DNA of 64,000 bases, taken from NCBI GenBank assembly GCA_016745035.1, contig JADGDE010000010.1:79132-143131 (forward strand), given 5' to 3'. This document shows positions 56,011 through 64,000 of this stretch, piece by piece. The first letter of the stretch is position 1; the number at the start of each line of letters is the position of its first letter. A model generated the notes under the pieces. That model saw only the letters and a program-made list of their open reading frames with translations. It did no database searches and was not told the DNA's origin. Origin of the DNA: Thiotrichales bacterium. GTDB lineage: Bacteria > Pseudomonadota > Gammaproteobacteria > Beggiatoales > Beggiatoaceae. The position numbers and the translations under genes were made by a program.

Positions 56011-59000
56011 ATGTCTTCAATTTTCTCAACTTATCGTCATATTCATGTAGGGCTGCTAGGCCTTATCCTCCTTTCCGCCTATGCCTTACCCAGTTCTGCG
56101 GGACTTGTTAAAGTCCGGCAAACCACGGATGGAACAGTCACCGACCCGCTCGGAGCGACTTTGATTTCTTTCAGTTCCTATGATGCCATTGATGCAGAGT
56201 GTCAAACAGGCTCTCCTGCAACCACAAGCTCAGGTTGGATTTGGTATGAACCGATGGCAAATCATTGTGGCAACAGTCAAAATGGTGCGCATAATAATAA
56301 TGCTGGTGGCGGGGTGCTTGGCAATAATAACGTCGGTGCTTTGACCTCATCAAATGATTATAAGGCTTGGGTTATCTGTGAAAATTCAGGTTTAACTGTT
56401 GTTTATAATAATGTTGCTGGGCAGCCTGTGACCTTTGGCAATGACGGACAAGGCGGTAGTTATGTCGGTTGTACACTGTTTGCCAATGACGCACCGACAT
56501 TCAGTAATTTTTCCAGCACTATCGACACCACCAACGAAGATACTGAAGTCGAAATAACCTTTGCTGAACTTAGCGCTAAGGGTAATGAGACAGACGGTGA
56601 TGGCTCGGTTACAGCTTTTGTGGTGGAGGCTGTTAGCTCTGGTAGTTTAAGAATAGGGGTAGATGCCATTCGTGCTACGAATTATCTGCCTAACAATAAT
56701 AAAATAATTAATGGTGGGAATATAGCCTATTGGACACCAGCAAGTGATGCGAGTGGCACACTGAACGCTTTTAGCGTTAAAGCACAGGATAATGGGGCAA
56801 AATTATCTTCAACAGCAATACAAGCACAGGTCAGTGTGACAGCAATTAATGATGCCCCTGTGATTGACCAGGGCAATCTCAATATAACGATAGATGAAGA
56901 CAATAGCCCCATAGCCTTTAGCCAAACTTTGACAGTCACTGATCCTGATGTTGGCGATACCTTAACTTGGTCTCTCAGTTCAGCGCCCAACAATGGCTCT
57001 ATAACAGTGAGTGGCACAGGCGTTTCTAAAGCCTTGGCATATGTGCCAAACAATAATTATTTTGGTGCGGATAGTTTTGATGTCAGTGTTGATGATGGCA
57101 ATGGGGAAACCGATAGTATTGCCGTCAGTTTGACCATTAGTCCGCGTAATGACCAACCCAGCTTTAGTCATTTAGGTAATCAAAACCATCCATTAAACCC
57201 AAGCAGAGTACAAAGCCGTCCAGGTTGGGCGCATAGTCTTGATATGGGGACAACAGATGAAAATAGCTCCCAAAGTTTAAGTAGTTTTATCGTCAATGTG
57301 ATCTCTGATCCAGATACTGTTTTAACTTTAAATGGAATAGTCAATGTTGATAATACAGGGCAACTTAATTATGCGTTAACGGGGAATACAGGTTCAGCAC
57401 AATTAGAAGTGTTTTTACAAGATGATGGCGGGGCATCAGGAACTGATTTATCTATTGCAACAGCGCTTTATATTGGTGTTGGGGATTTATCTTTAACGAC
57501 TGATAAGTCGGTATTAATTGAAAATGATCCCAATCCCGTTGCCACTGTAACGATTAGCCGCAGTGGCAATCTGGTTGATGCGCTAACAGTTAATTTAAAC
57601 GCCTCAGATAACCGTTTTGATATACCTGCAACAGTGACGATATTAGCCGGGCAAACTTCGGTTGATTTACCCATCAATTTGACGAATAACTTCACTTTTC
57701 AGGGCTATAAATCCGTTGCTTTAAATGCCATAAGTCAGGATTATTCGCCGAGTAGTGTCAATTTTGGTCTCAAAGATGATGACCCCGTACCACAATTTGA
57801 TGTTTCGGTTGATATAACAGGTCAAGGGCAGGTCGATGGTACTGGAATTTATTATTTGGGAGACGTTGCCCATTTGACTGAAACCGCGGATTTAGGCTGG
57901 ACATTTAGTCATTGGGAAGGCGATTGTAATAGTTCCGGTTCAGTTGAAGTAGATGAAGACAAACGCTGTGGTGCCATTTTTATCCAAGACGAATATGCCC
58001 TTAGTGTCTCCATTATCGGTGAAGGTCAAGCAATTCATGACCCAGCTTATCTCAGCTACGATAATCCCAGTCTTGTTGCACAAGCCGCTGCGGGTTGGGC
58101 ATTTGAAGCTTGGGGCGGAGATTGTGCCGCTGATGGTTCAGTACTGATGGATGCCGACAAATCCTGTATTTTACGTTTCACACAATTGAACTATGGCTTA
58201 ACACTGACTCGCAGTGGTGAAGGCACGGTCACTGGCATGGGAGATTATCTTTCTTTTACAACACTTAGCGCTGGTGCAACGGCAGACGAGGGCTGGGTAT
58301 TCGATAGCTGGAGTGGAGACTGTGCGGCAGATGGCTCTGTATTGATAGATGCGGCTAAATCTTGCCATGCCACGTTTAAACAGCTGATCTACCCGTTAGC
58401 CATTACCATTGTAGGCGAGGGAGAGGTCTTAGGTGCGGGTGATTACCCAGCTTTAAGCACGGCAATATTGACGACAAACGCAGCTGAAGGCTGGCGTTTT
58501 CTGCGTTGGCAAGGTGATTGTGACGATGTGCAAGTGCTTATGGATAGCGAGAAACAATGTCAGGCTATTTTTGGAGCAGATACGTTTGAATTAAGCGTCA
58601 GTATCATCGGTGAGGGTGAAGTACATAATACTGGCACACACCCCGCATTAAGTCGAATTGTACTCAGTGCCGTGCGTGCAGAAGGGTGGTTATTTAGTGG
58701 CTGGGGCAGCGATTGTGATAGTGCTGGCATGGTTGTTTTAGATGTTGACAAGCATTGTAGCGCGACTTTTGAGCCTATGCCTGCCGAGGGAACCCCTAAC
58801 CCTATGGCTGATTTGGCCCCTGAGCTGTTTGCTAATATCAGCGCTGAGGAATTAAAAAACATCGATCCTGTGACTTTGAATTTATTAGATGATGAACAAA
58901 TTGCTGAAATATCCATAGCGGCTTTCCAAGCATTCAGTGCGGAGCAATTGGCAAACCTCAATGCTGACGCAATTGCGGGTATCAGCCCAGCACAATTAGC

Positions 59001-60342
59001 CAGTTTGCCACCAGAGGCTTTGAGTGACTTAAATAGCCGTAGTATTGCCGCAATAAACCCCTTAGCTTTGCAACAACTTAAAGGGGAGCAAATTCTCGCT
59101 TTTAACCCCACTCAAATAAATAGCCTTGACAGTAAAGACTTAAGTGGATTATTAACCAATCTTGCCTCGGGTGCGATTACCCCTCTTGAGGCGAAAGCCT
59201 TAATACCAGAGGGTTGGGCAATTGATCCCCTCTCTGGCGCGATTACTGTCCCTCCAGGTAGCGCCGTTCGTTTACGCAAGCAAATGCCGGAGAATTTGGC
59301 TGTAAATATGGTTTATCCACGCGAGGGGATGGTGGATTTAAACAGCCAATTAGCCCTCGGCGGACAAAGCACGCAGCCCAGCGCACTGACGCAAATAGAG
59401 CAAGGCTTAAATAATACAGATACCTCGTTGGATTATGTCATGAGCCAAAGCGACAACAGTATTTTAAATGTCCAATCTAAAAGCGATGCCAATATCAGTT
59501 TGGCTTTTGTCCCAGACCCTGACAATATGTTTCAACTCAGCGATAGTATTGACGTTGGCTTATACCGCGATGAAGGTGGTTTTTTTACCGTGGTTACCAG
59601 CAACGGGCAAAGTTATAAAGTCTTGCCAGCACCGGCTAATCCTGAAGCTTTGCCTGCAATTTTTGGTGAAAATAGCCAAATTAGTTTCAGCAAAGAAGGC
59701 AGTGTATTTTATGAAACAGAAGAAACTCGCCGTGCTGGGCGCAGTCGCCGGGTATTGGTCTTTGACCCTGTCGTTGAACCCGTGCCAGAAGAGTTTCAAA
59801 TCTGTTTTGATAGATTAAATGATCCCAATCCCCCACCTTTAAGCCCAGAACAGGCATTTTTATGTGAGGGCATCGGTACATTGGTTTTACCCAATAGCCG
59901 CCGGGCAGGTCAACATGAGGCCAAAGTCATTTATCCTGATGGGCGTAGCCAAAAGATAAGCCCAGCTTTTTTAGAAGCCAATGGTTTTGCCAGTCTGGGA
60001 GAAAAAATAAGCGGTGTTGAATCTATACGCCTTAATGCCAATGGTACTTTTGTGGTGAACTACTTAGGACAAAGTTATCTACTCGCGCCACGTTTTGATG
60101 TGGATAGCATTGTTGATAATCTAGCAAAAGCTGAAATTAAGATAGAAAATAGTGTGCAATACCATGTGCCTTTTACAGAGAAAACCAACACGCGCCGTGC
60201 CGGGCGTAGCCGTCGAGTATTGGTTTTCGATCCGGTGATTGAACCCTTACCTGAAGATATGTGCGAAGAAATTTACCCAGGACAATTTCGCTGTGATTTT
60301 GGTGATGGCACGATTGTCCATTACCCAGAGGCAAGTTGGTGA
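56011..60342 (+). CDS. Giant secreted repeat protein with cadherin-like, Calx-beta-like and InlB-B-like repeats
   Basis: This protein has 1443 residues. The signal peptide is about residues 1-30 (ALPSSA-G). Two cadherin-like domains (near 165-375) include AINDAPVIDQGNLNITIDED. A Calx-beta-like segment (near 490-590) has SVLIENDPNPVATVTISRSG. Five Cys-containing repeats of about 68 residues (near 595-925) share the pattern GEGxV...GWxFxxWxGDC...DKxC-x-A-x-F. A helical 11-residue repeat (near 940-1040) uses LNADAIAGISPAQLASL. The C-terminal third carries two copies of TRRAGRSRRVLVFDPVxEP (near 1238 and 1392), each after a GQSYxLxP segment. No LPXTG, autotransporter or PEP-CTERM tail is seen. 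A surface or extracellular adhesive role is inferred. Confidence 0.82.
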   Translation: MSSIFSTYRHIHVGLLGLILLSAYALPSSAGLVKVRQTTDGTVTDPLGATLISFSSYDAIDAECQTGSPATTSSGWIWYEPMANHCGNSQNGAHNNNAGGGVLGNNNVGALTSSNDYKAWVICENSGLTVVYNNVAGQPVTFGNDGQGGSYVGCTLFANDAPTFSNFSSTIDTTNEDTEVEITFAELSAKGNETDGDGSVTAFVVEAVSSGSLRIGVDAIRATNYLPNNNKIINGGNIAYWTPASDASGTLNAFSVKAQDNGAKLSSTAIQAQVSVTAINDAPVIDQGNLNITIDEDNSPIAFSQTLTVTDPDVGDTLTWSLSSAPNNGSITVSGTGVSKALAYVPNNNYFGADSFDVSVDDGNGETDSIAVSLTISPRNDQPSFSHLGNQNHPLNPSRVQSRPGWAHSLDMGTTDENSSQSLSSFIVNVISDPDTVLTLNGIVNVDNTGQLNYALTGNTGSAQLEVFLQDDGGASGTDLSIATALYIGVGDLSLTTDKSVLIENDPNPVATVTISRSGNLVDALTVNLNASDNRFDIPATVTILAGQTSVDLPINLTNNFTFQGYKSVALNAISQDYSPSSVNFGLKDDDPVPQFDVSVDITGQGQVDGTGIYYLGDVAHLTETADLGWTFSHWEGDCNSSGSVEVDEDKRCGAIFIQDEYALSVSIIGEGQAIHDPAYLSYDNPSLVAQAAAGWAFEAWGGDCAADGSVLMDADKSCILRFTQLNYGLTLTRSGEGTVTGMGDYLSFTTLSAGATADEGWVFDSWSGDCAADGSVLIDAAKSCHATFKQLIYPLAITIVGEGEVLGAGDYPALSTAILTTNAAEGWRFLRWQGDCDDVQVLMDSEKQCQAIFGADTFELSVSIIGEGEVHNTGTHPALSRIVLSAVRAEGWLFSGWGSDCDSAGMVVLDVDKHCSATFEPMPAEGTPNPMADLAPELFANISAEELKNIDPVTLNLLDDEQIAEISIAAFQAFSAEQLANLNADAIAGISPAQLASLPPEALSDLNSRSIAAINPLALQQLKGEQILAFNPTQINSLDSKDLSGLLTNLASGAITPLEAKALIPEGWAIDPLSGAITVPPGSAVRLRKQMPENLAVNMVYPREGMVDLNSQLALGGQSTQPSALTQIEQGLNNTDTSLDYVMSQSDNSILNVQSKSDANISLAFVPDPDNMFQLSDSIDVGLYRDEGGFFTVVTSNGQSYKVLPAPANPEALPAIFGENSQISFSKEGSVFYETEETRRAGRSRRVLVFDPVVEPVPEEFQICFDRLNDPNPPPLSPEQAFLCEGIGTLVLPNSRRAGQHEAKVIYPDGRSQKISPAFLEANGFASLGEKISGVESIRLNANGTFVVNYLGQSYLLAPRFDVDSIVDNLAKAEIKIENSVQYHVPFTEKTNTRRAGRSRRVLVFDPVIEPLPEDMCEEIYPGQFRCDFGDGTIVHYPEASW

Positions 60343-60366
60343 TACCTTAAAGGGCGAGATAAACCT

Positions 60367-61239
60367 TTAAGAGCTGAGTAAATTAGCCAAGCGTTGACGA
60401 AATTGTTGGGCTAAATCGAGATTGACAGGCGCTAACATATTCGTCACGGTGATAACCAACTCATTGGCGGCATTATTATTAAACGCGCTATCATTTTCAA
60501 CAATATGAAATAAATGTGTCATGGCTTCCTCATATTGATACAAGGCAACTTGATGAATCGCCAAATCAAAATGTGCTTGAGAGTCTTGCGGGTTATTAGC
60601 AAGCTGTGCTTCTAAACTTGCCTTTGATGGAAGATTAGCGGCTAATTTAGCAAACGTTAATTGCCCACTCAAAGCCTTGCCCATTTCGGTTTGACAGTCT
60701 TGTTCTGGTAAACGTGTAAATAAGTTTTGAGCTTGCTCGATTTCACCTAAGTCGATGAATATTTGCACCATATCCATTGCAATGCGGATATTACCAGGGT
60801 CTTTTTTAATGGCTTCAGTAAGCTGCAAAATAGCGCCGTGGGTATCCCCTTGCAAATGCTTAGCCCTGGCTTCTTCACGCATCGCATCCGATTCACGGTA
60901 AACACCAAAATCTTTTAATAAATTACGGGCTTCAAGTTCTTGTAACTGTCCCTCTTCTTTCCGCACCGGTTGACCGTCTTTGAAAACCAATAGTGTGGGT
61001 ATATTTTTGACTTCAAATCGCTCTACTAAACTTTTTTGCTCATCAATATCGACTTTAGCGAAAATAAATGCTTCAGGAAATTCTTTGGCTAAATAGGCAA
61101 ACAGATCAGCGGTAAATACACACGGCTCAGACCACATGCCCATGAATTCGACCACCACGGGGACTTTATGCGAATTAAAAATGACCGATTGATCAAAACT
61201 ACTCTCGCTCACCTCAAATACCAAGGCCTGTTGACTCAT
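60367..61239 (-). CDS. cnoX: Thioredoxin-like co-chaperone CnoX (YbbN)
   Basis: This is a cytoplasmic protein of 290 residues. The N-terminal thioredoxin fold has VVVEFMGMWSEPC (residues 28-40), keeping only Cys40 of the usual CxxC, then KVDIDEQ and FEVKNIPTLLVFKDGQPV. A C-terminal TPR region (near 115-290) has HFDLAIHQVALYQYEEAMTH. CnoX protects substrates from over-oxidation and hands them to GroEL/DnaK. AAGGA lies 6 bases before the ATG at 61239. It is divergent from the DNAJ-related gene. Confidence 0.88.
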   Translation of the reverse strand: MSQQALVFEVSESSFDQSVIFNSHKVPVVVEFMGMWSEPCVFTADLFAYLAKEFPEAFIFAKVDIDEQKSLVERFEVKNIPTLLVFKDGQPVRKEEGQLQELEARNLLKDFGVYRESDAMREEARAKHLQGDTHGAILQLTEAIKKDPGNIRIAMDMVQIFIDLGEIEQAQNLFTRLPEQDCQTEMGKALSGQLTFAKLAANLPSKASLEAQLANNPQDSQAHFDLAIHQVALYQYEEAMTHLFHIVENDSAFNNNAANELVITVTNMLAPVNLDLAQQFRQRLANLLSS

Positions 61240-61440
61240 GCTAAATCCTTTTTTGTTGTGATGTAAAAGTTCCATCACGGCATTAGTGTGTGCATCTGTT
61301 GATAATTGATATATGAATGCAGATGCGCAAATAGCGTGGTAGCATAAAACGTTTTCTGCACTGAAACAAATGTTGATGTTGAGTCATTAACCGCAGCTTT
61401 ATAGCTTGAGAAACACCCTATATTGGATAATAATGGCAAC

Positions 61441-62040
61441 ATGTCAAATTCCACGGCTCCCATAGAATCCCATTTTTCTTATTTGCAAACACGTATTTTG
61501 ACCCATTTACAACAACAGCAATGCATGAGTGAATACGATCTTATCAAAGCTTTACAAGCTGAAAATGCACCGGGTTTTCCGGATGAATCGTTAACCCAAG
61601 CGTTAAGTTTATTTCATATGCACTTTTTGCTTTATCATTTACTGTATCGTTTGCAGCACCATTTGAGTCTGAAGCAGCAAGGTATATTGGAAATTCAAGC
61701 ATTACAGATTTGTTTATATCCTTATGCAGTGCAGCATAAGGACACATTATGCTTAGCTGACCCTGTGGCAAACTATTATGCCGATTTTAGACCTTGGCAC
61801 ACGACCACAGAGGAGAATGTGCAGGATAAACTGAACTATTTTTGGACACTGATGGCAACACGCGATGATAAACAGCGTGCATTAGAGACATTAAACCTAA
61901 CAGAACCGGTCACTTATCCACAGATTAAACAACGTTACCGCCGTTTAGCCATGCAGTTACATCCAGACCAAGGCGGAGACACCGCCGCAATGCAACGCTT
62001 AAATCAAGCATTTCGCATTTTAGAAAAATATTATCGTTAA
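61441..62040 (+). CDS. DNAJ-related protein with C-terminal J domain
   Basis: The N-terminal region (near residues 10-130) matches the DNAJ_related domain: ESHFSYLQTRILTHLQQQQC and LFHMHFLLYHLLYRLQ. The C-terminal J domain has LAMQLHPDQGGD with the essential His-Pro-Asp tripeptide, so it should stimulate a DnaK/Hsp70 ATPase. The ATG at 61441 is chosen; a TTG 18 bases upstream is an alternative, and neither has a clear Shine-Dalgarno. It is divergent from cnoX, another protein-folding gene. Confidence 0.82.
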   Translation: MSNSTAPIESHFSYLQTRILTHLQQQQCMSEYDLIKALQAENAPGFPDESLTQALSLFHMHFLLYHLLYRLQHHLSLKQQGILEIQALQICLYPYAVQHKDTLCLADPVANYYADFRPWHTTTEENVQDKLNYFWTLMATRDDKQRALETLNLTEPVTYPQIKQRYRRLAMQLHPDQGGDTAAMQRLNQAFRILEKYYR

Positions 62041-62259
62041 CTTAACTCACAGGTGTAACAAAAAAAACAGGGATCGTCAGTTTGTTGAAAACCCATAAAA
62101 TAAAAATCAAGCGATTTCATTAGCACCTAGATCGCATAAGCATAGCGCCATGAACTACAGCGGCTCAAAAAAACAAAACCCTATATCAGATTATTTGTTT
62201 GGGTGTCTAATGCTTTCTAATAATGCTTTCTAAAAGAGATGTGGTTTTTTTGAAGATAA
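62041..62259. other. Non-coding stretch 3' of the DNAJ-related gene
   Basis: About 220 bases without a gene. The only structure seen is the short tandem repeat TAATGCTTTCTAA / TAATGCTTTCTAA near 62207-62233. The stretch leads into repeat-element copy C. Confidence 0.4.
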
Positions 62260-62391
62260 TTGATGTTACGCACTAAGCCGGTTTTTATCACAATAGTGTG
62301 ATTTTCCACCTGCCTAGTGAAGCTTAGCTGTGCAGCAATGGCGGTTTTTTCTGCCCTTAAGGCAGAAAAAGAAGCCTTTGCGTAACATCAG
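62260..62391. mobile_element. TIR-element family, copy C (132 bp, inverted relative to copy B)
   Basis: The ends TTGATGTTACGCA (62260-62272) and TGCGTAACATCAG (62379-62391) match at 12 of 13 positions. The reverse complement aligns along its whole length to copy B: ACGCAAAGGCTTCT, CCATTGCTGCAC, GCTAA, TTCACTA-GCAGG-GGAAAAT, CTATTGTGATAAAAA and TGCGTAACATCA blocks occur in the same order. There is no clear target duplication, only TAAT on both sides. It begins 4 bases beyond the stop of the DUF3087 gene. Confidence 0.85.
62346..62370. terminator. Bidirectional terminator hairpin inside copy C
   Basis: TTTTTCTGCC (62346-62355) pairs perfectly with GGCAGAAAAA (62361-62370) around a 5-base loop. 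The T/A tracts forming the stem base serve as a T-run on either strand. It lies between the convergent DNAJ-related and DUF3087 genes and probably ends both transcripts. Confidence 0.7.
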
Positions 62392-62395
62392 TTAA

Positions 62396-62902
62396 TTAAA
62401 ACTGATCCAGTATTTCTGGCGTATAAACATTCGTTGACAAACTCAAACCAGCATCTTGCATACGCTGCTCGAGAACAGTCATCTTGCTAATTAAACTTCC
62501 CATCGTAATAGTATTGTCATCCAGCTCATAAACCTGCTTAGAAGCACGATACATAAAATTCATGACAACCATCGCATCGTTATTATTACTTTCAACAGCC
62601 ATTTCAATCTTGCGTAATTTTCGATTGATACGATTTAACTCTTGTTTCAAATCCCAGACATATACCACCTCAAACAGATAGGGATGCTGGCGAAACTTAT
62701 TCAACACAACAAAAACAATGATAGCCGCAACCACGACACCCGCCAAATTATAGAAAAAATGCGAAACCTCTGGGCTACTAAGTAGATAGATAAGCAGTGT
62801 TGACGTAGTAATTGAAATAATTATAAGCGCCAATACGACACCAGCAAATACTACTCTAAGATGGTTGCGATATAGCGTCTTATCAATTTTCTTTAATATC
62901 AT
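62396..62902 (-). CDS. DUF3087-family inner-membrane protein
   Basis: This is a 168-residue protein with two hydrophobic segments (near 14-42 and 52-75) and a cytoplasmic coiled C-terminus. NLAGVVVAAIIVFVVLNKFR with QHPYLFEVVYVWDLKQELNR is the DUF3087 pattern. Function unknown. AAAGGA lies 6 bases before the ATG at 62902; an upstream frame would add a third hydrophobic stretch but lacks a ribosome site. Confidence 0.8.
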   Translation of the reverse strand: MILKKIDKTLYRNHLRVVFAGVVLALIIISITTSTLLIYLLSSPEVSHFFYNLAGVVVAAIIVFVVLNKFRQHPYLFEVVYVWDLKQELNRINRKLRKIEMAVESNNNDAMVVMNFMYRASKQVYELDDNTITMGSLISKMTVLEQRMQDAGLSLSTNVYTPEILDQF

Positions 62903-63180
62903 ATACAGTCCTTTAACTCGTAAGATGGGTAAGTATAGCGCTATACAGCATAAAAAAAGCCACAAAAGCAAACATATCCTCACATTTTATTGGCTTCAAT
63001 TGCGCTAGGTACTACAAATAAAAATTACCTAAAAAATAACTGTCAAAAGAAGAGTCATTGGAAAATTATGCGGTTAGCGTTTACATTCAAGCAATAACAT
63101 TATGTTATTTGAAATTCAGACAAAACAATCCATAGCCTGACATTTGGGCTACTGAATAAATAGAAAAAAGAGGATTTTGT

Positions 63181-63660
63181 TTATTGATAAAGCTGTTTGA
63201 CAGCCCCTTGTCCTTTCAACCAACGCTTACCCTGCTCAATTCGTTCTGTGACCATATGTCGAAGCAAGCCAATGACACGGTAAAAACGTCGCCCGAAGTG
63301 TTCAACACCATCAACCCATTCATGCCCATTGATTTCTAAACGTTGCAAAATAGGGGAAAGGTCAGCAGGAATAGCCCCACGTTTACCTTCTTTGATTTTC
63401 CGCCCTGTCCAATCGACTAATTTAAGATACTCATCCTGCTCAATTGGTAAACATAAAAGCGCTGAGCCTTCGGTTTTTTTATGTAAACGTTCTTTATAAT
63501 TTTTTGCAAAAGGCACTAAAGTAGCAGGTTTGTTTTTATGCTCAACACCTTGTTTTTCCTCAATTCGTGCGGCAATCGAGGTATATTCAGATTCCTCTGG
63601 TGTGTCAGCCATTTGCGCACGGACAGGGTTCAAATCAACATAAGCCATACAAGTCAGGAG
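63181..63660 (-). pseudogene. RAYT-type (Y1/REP-associated) transposase, C-terminal remnant
   Basis: The residues MAYVDLNPVRAQMADTPEES and YTSIAARIEE match the second half of REP-associated tyrosine transposases, which end with a C-terminal extension like this one. The in-frame codons just upstream of the ATG read LLTC, which is also the family sequence (LLTC-MAYVDLNP), so the ATG is internal and the gene once extended further. Homology stops at 63660, where a minisatellite begins. The HUH and tyrosine nucleophile half is missing. It is therefore a broken gene rather than a 155-residue protein. Confidence 0.75.
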
Positions 63661-63662
63661 AC

Positions 63663-63876
63663 AAAGAAATCGGAAGACAAAGAAATCGGAAAAGAAATCG
63701 GAAAAAGAAATCGGAGGAAAAAGAAATCGGAGAAAAAGAAATCGGAGAAAAAGAAATCGGAGAAAAAGAAATCGGAGAAAAAGAAATCGGAAAAAAAGAA
63801 ATCGGAAAAAAGAAATCGGAAAAAAGAAATCGGAAAAAAGAAATCGGAGAAAAGAAATCGGAAGAAAAGAAATCGG
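63663..63876. repeat. Minisatellite 1: 15 copies of a GAAATCGG-centred unit
   Basis: GAAATCGG occurs 15 times between 63666 and 63876 at spacings of 12-16 bases (mostly 14-15), separated by A-rich spacers such as AGAAAAA. The array is purine-only on the plus strand apart from the T and C in each core. Low-complexity frames through it (Phe/Ser-rich or Lys/Glu-rich) are not genes. Confidence 0.9.
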
Positions 63877-63923
63877 ACACCCATGTAAACAGTGGATTTA
63901 TTTAGTATTTAAGTGGGTGTCCG
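63874..63923. repeat. REP-like palindrome: 10-bp stem, 30-base loop
   Basis: CGGACACCCA (63874-63883) and TGGGTGTCCG (63914-63923) are perfect inverted repeats separated by 30 bases. They sit exactly between the two minisatellites. Palindromes of this kind are the expected targets of RAYT transposases, one of which is broken next door; the link is inference. Confidence 0.7.
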
Positions 63924-64000
63924 CGATTTTTCCTCGATTTTTCCTCGATTTTTCCTCGATTTTTCCTCGATTTTTCCTCGATTTTTCCTCGATTTTTCCT
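63924..64000. repeat. Minisatellite 2: seven perfect 11-bp repeats, running off the right edge
   Basis: CGATTTTTCCT is repeated seven times without a mismatch and continues past the window. Its reverse complement AGGAAAAATCG resembles the unit of minisatellite 1 (GGAAAAAGAAATC), suggesting a related origin in inverted orientation. Confidence 0.92.

Noticed and set aside
63538..63905. Lys/Glu-rich and Phe/Ser-rich open frames over the right-hand minisatellite
   Set aside because: They are produced by translation of the simple repeat in different frames and lack starts with ribosome sites.
63663..64000. Possible CRISPR array
   Set aside because: The units are 11-16 bases with no unique spacers of 25-40 bases and no cas genes; these are minisatellites.

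Overview
This window comes from a gammaproteobacterial chromosome of moderate GC. The evidence is the gene order dxr-cdsA-uppS-frr (all reading leftwards), a complete pilMNOPQ cluster, lptM beside lysA, HslR, CnoX and a DNAJ-related protein. The mix of a Roco-type LRR GTPase, PD-(D/E)XK nuclease, giant Ig-repeat surface proteins and many small inverted-repeat elements suggests a filamentous or sulfur-oxidising relative of the Thiotrichales/Beggiatoaceae. That lineage call is inference only. No rRNA, tRNA, CRISPR array or complete insertion sequence was seen.

Layout. Positions 1-2.4 kb hold an AT-rich pair of unrecognised genes, with a 181-bp MITE (9-bp target duplication) in their upstream region. 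2.5-10.5 kb holds a branched-chain-amino-acid-type ABC importer (livF, G, M, H and a Tat-exported binding protein), split by a PD-(D/E)XK protein and a membrane sulfatase/phosphotransferase. 10.6-14.2 kb is the isoprenoid/phospholipid/ribosome-recycling operon. 14.3-17.9 kb holds a secreted GH9 glucanase translationally coupled to a MurD-like ligase. 17.8-23.4 kb is a leftward run of recQ, a methyltransferase, GT2, a GT39-like membrane protein and a DUF5329 protein. 23.5-30.4 kb holds a Roco GTPase, sbcC (no sbcD beside it) and pilD. 30.4-32.8 kb holds a sulfotransferase-like gene and a glycosyltransferase-like gene whose 3' end lies inside a palindromic element.

33.0-42.6 kb is the type IV pilus assembly operon pilMNOPQ, followed by a 1490-residue Ig-repeat lipoprotein. 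42.9-48.1 kb holds a TauE/SafE exporter, an orphan gspF, a small membrane protein, hslR and two paralogous periplasmic double-thioredoxin proteins. 48.2-50.9 kb holds lysA, a cold-shock-domain membrane protein, a 40-residue lptM and an HbpS/GlcG-like protein. 51-55.8 kb holds a GT2, a GltD-like Fe-S flavoprotein and leuA with a structured leader. 56-60.3 kb is a 1443-residue secreted repeat protein. 60.4-62.9 kb holds cnoX, a DNAJ-related gene and a DUF3087 membrane protein. The right edge is a truncated RAYT-type transposase abutting two minisatellites and a 10-bp-stem palindrome.

The main unexplained structure is a dispersed family of about 130-bp elements with terminal inverted repeats (copies at 32.87, 48.09 and 62.26 kb), each just 3' of a leftward gene. 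Added to it are the 9-bp-duplication MITE, the 164-bp palindromic element at 31 kb and the minisatellite/RAYT block. Shine-Dalgarno sequences are clear for some genes and weak or absent for many, so several starts are tentative.
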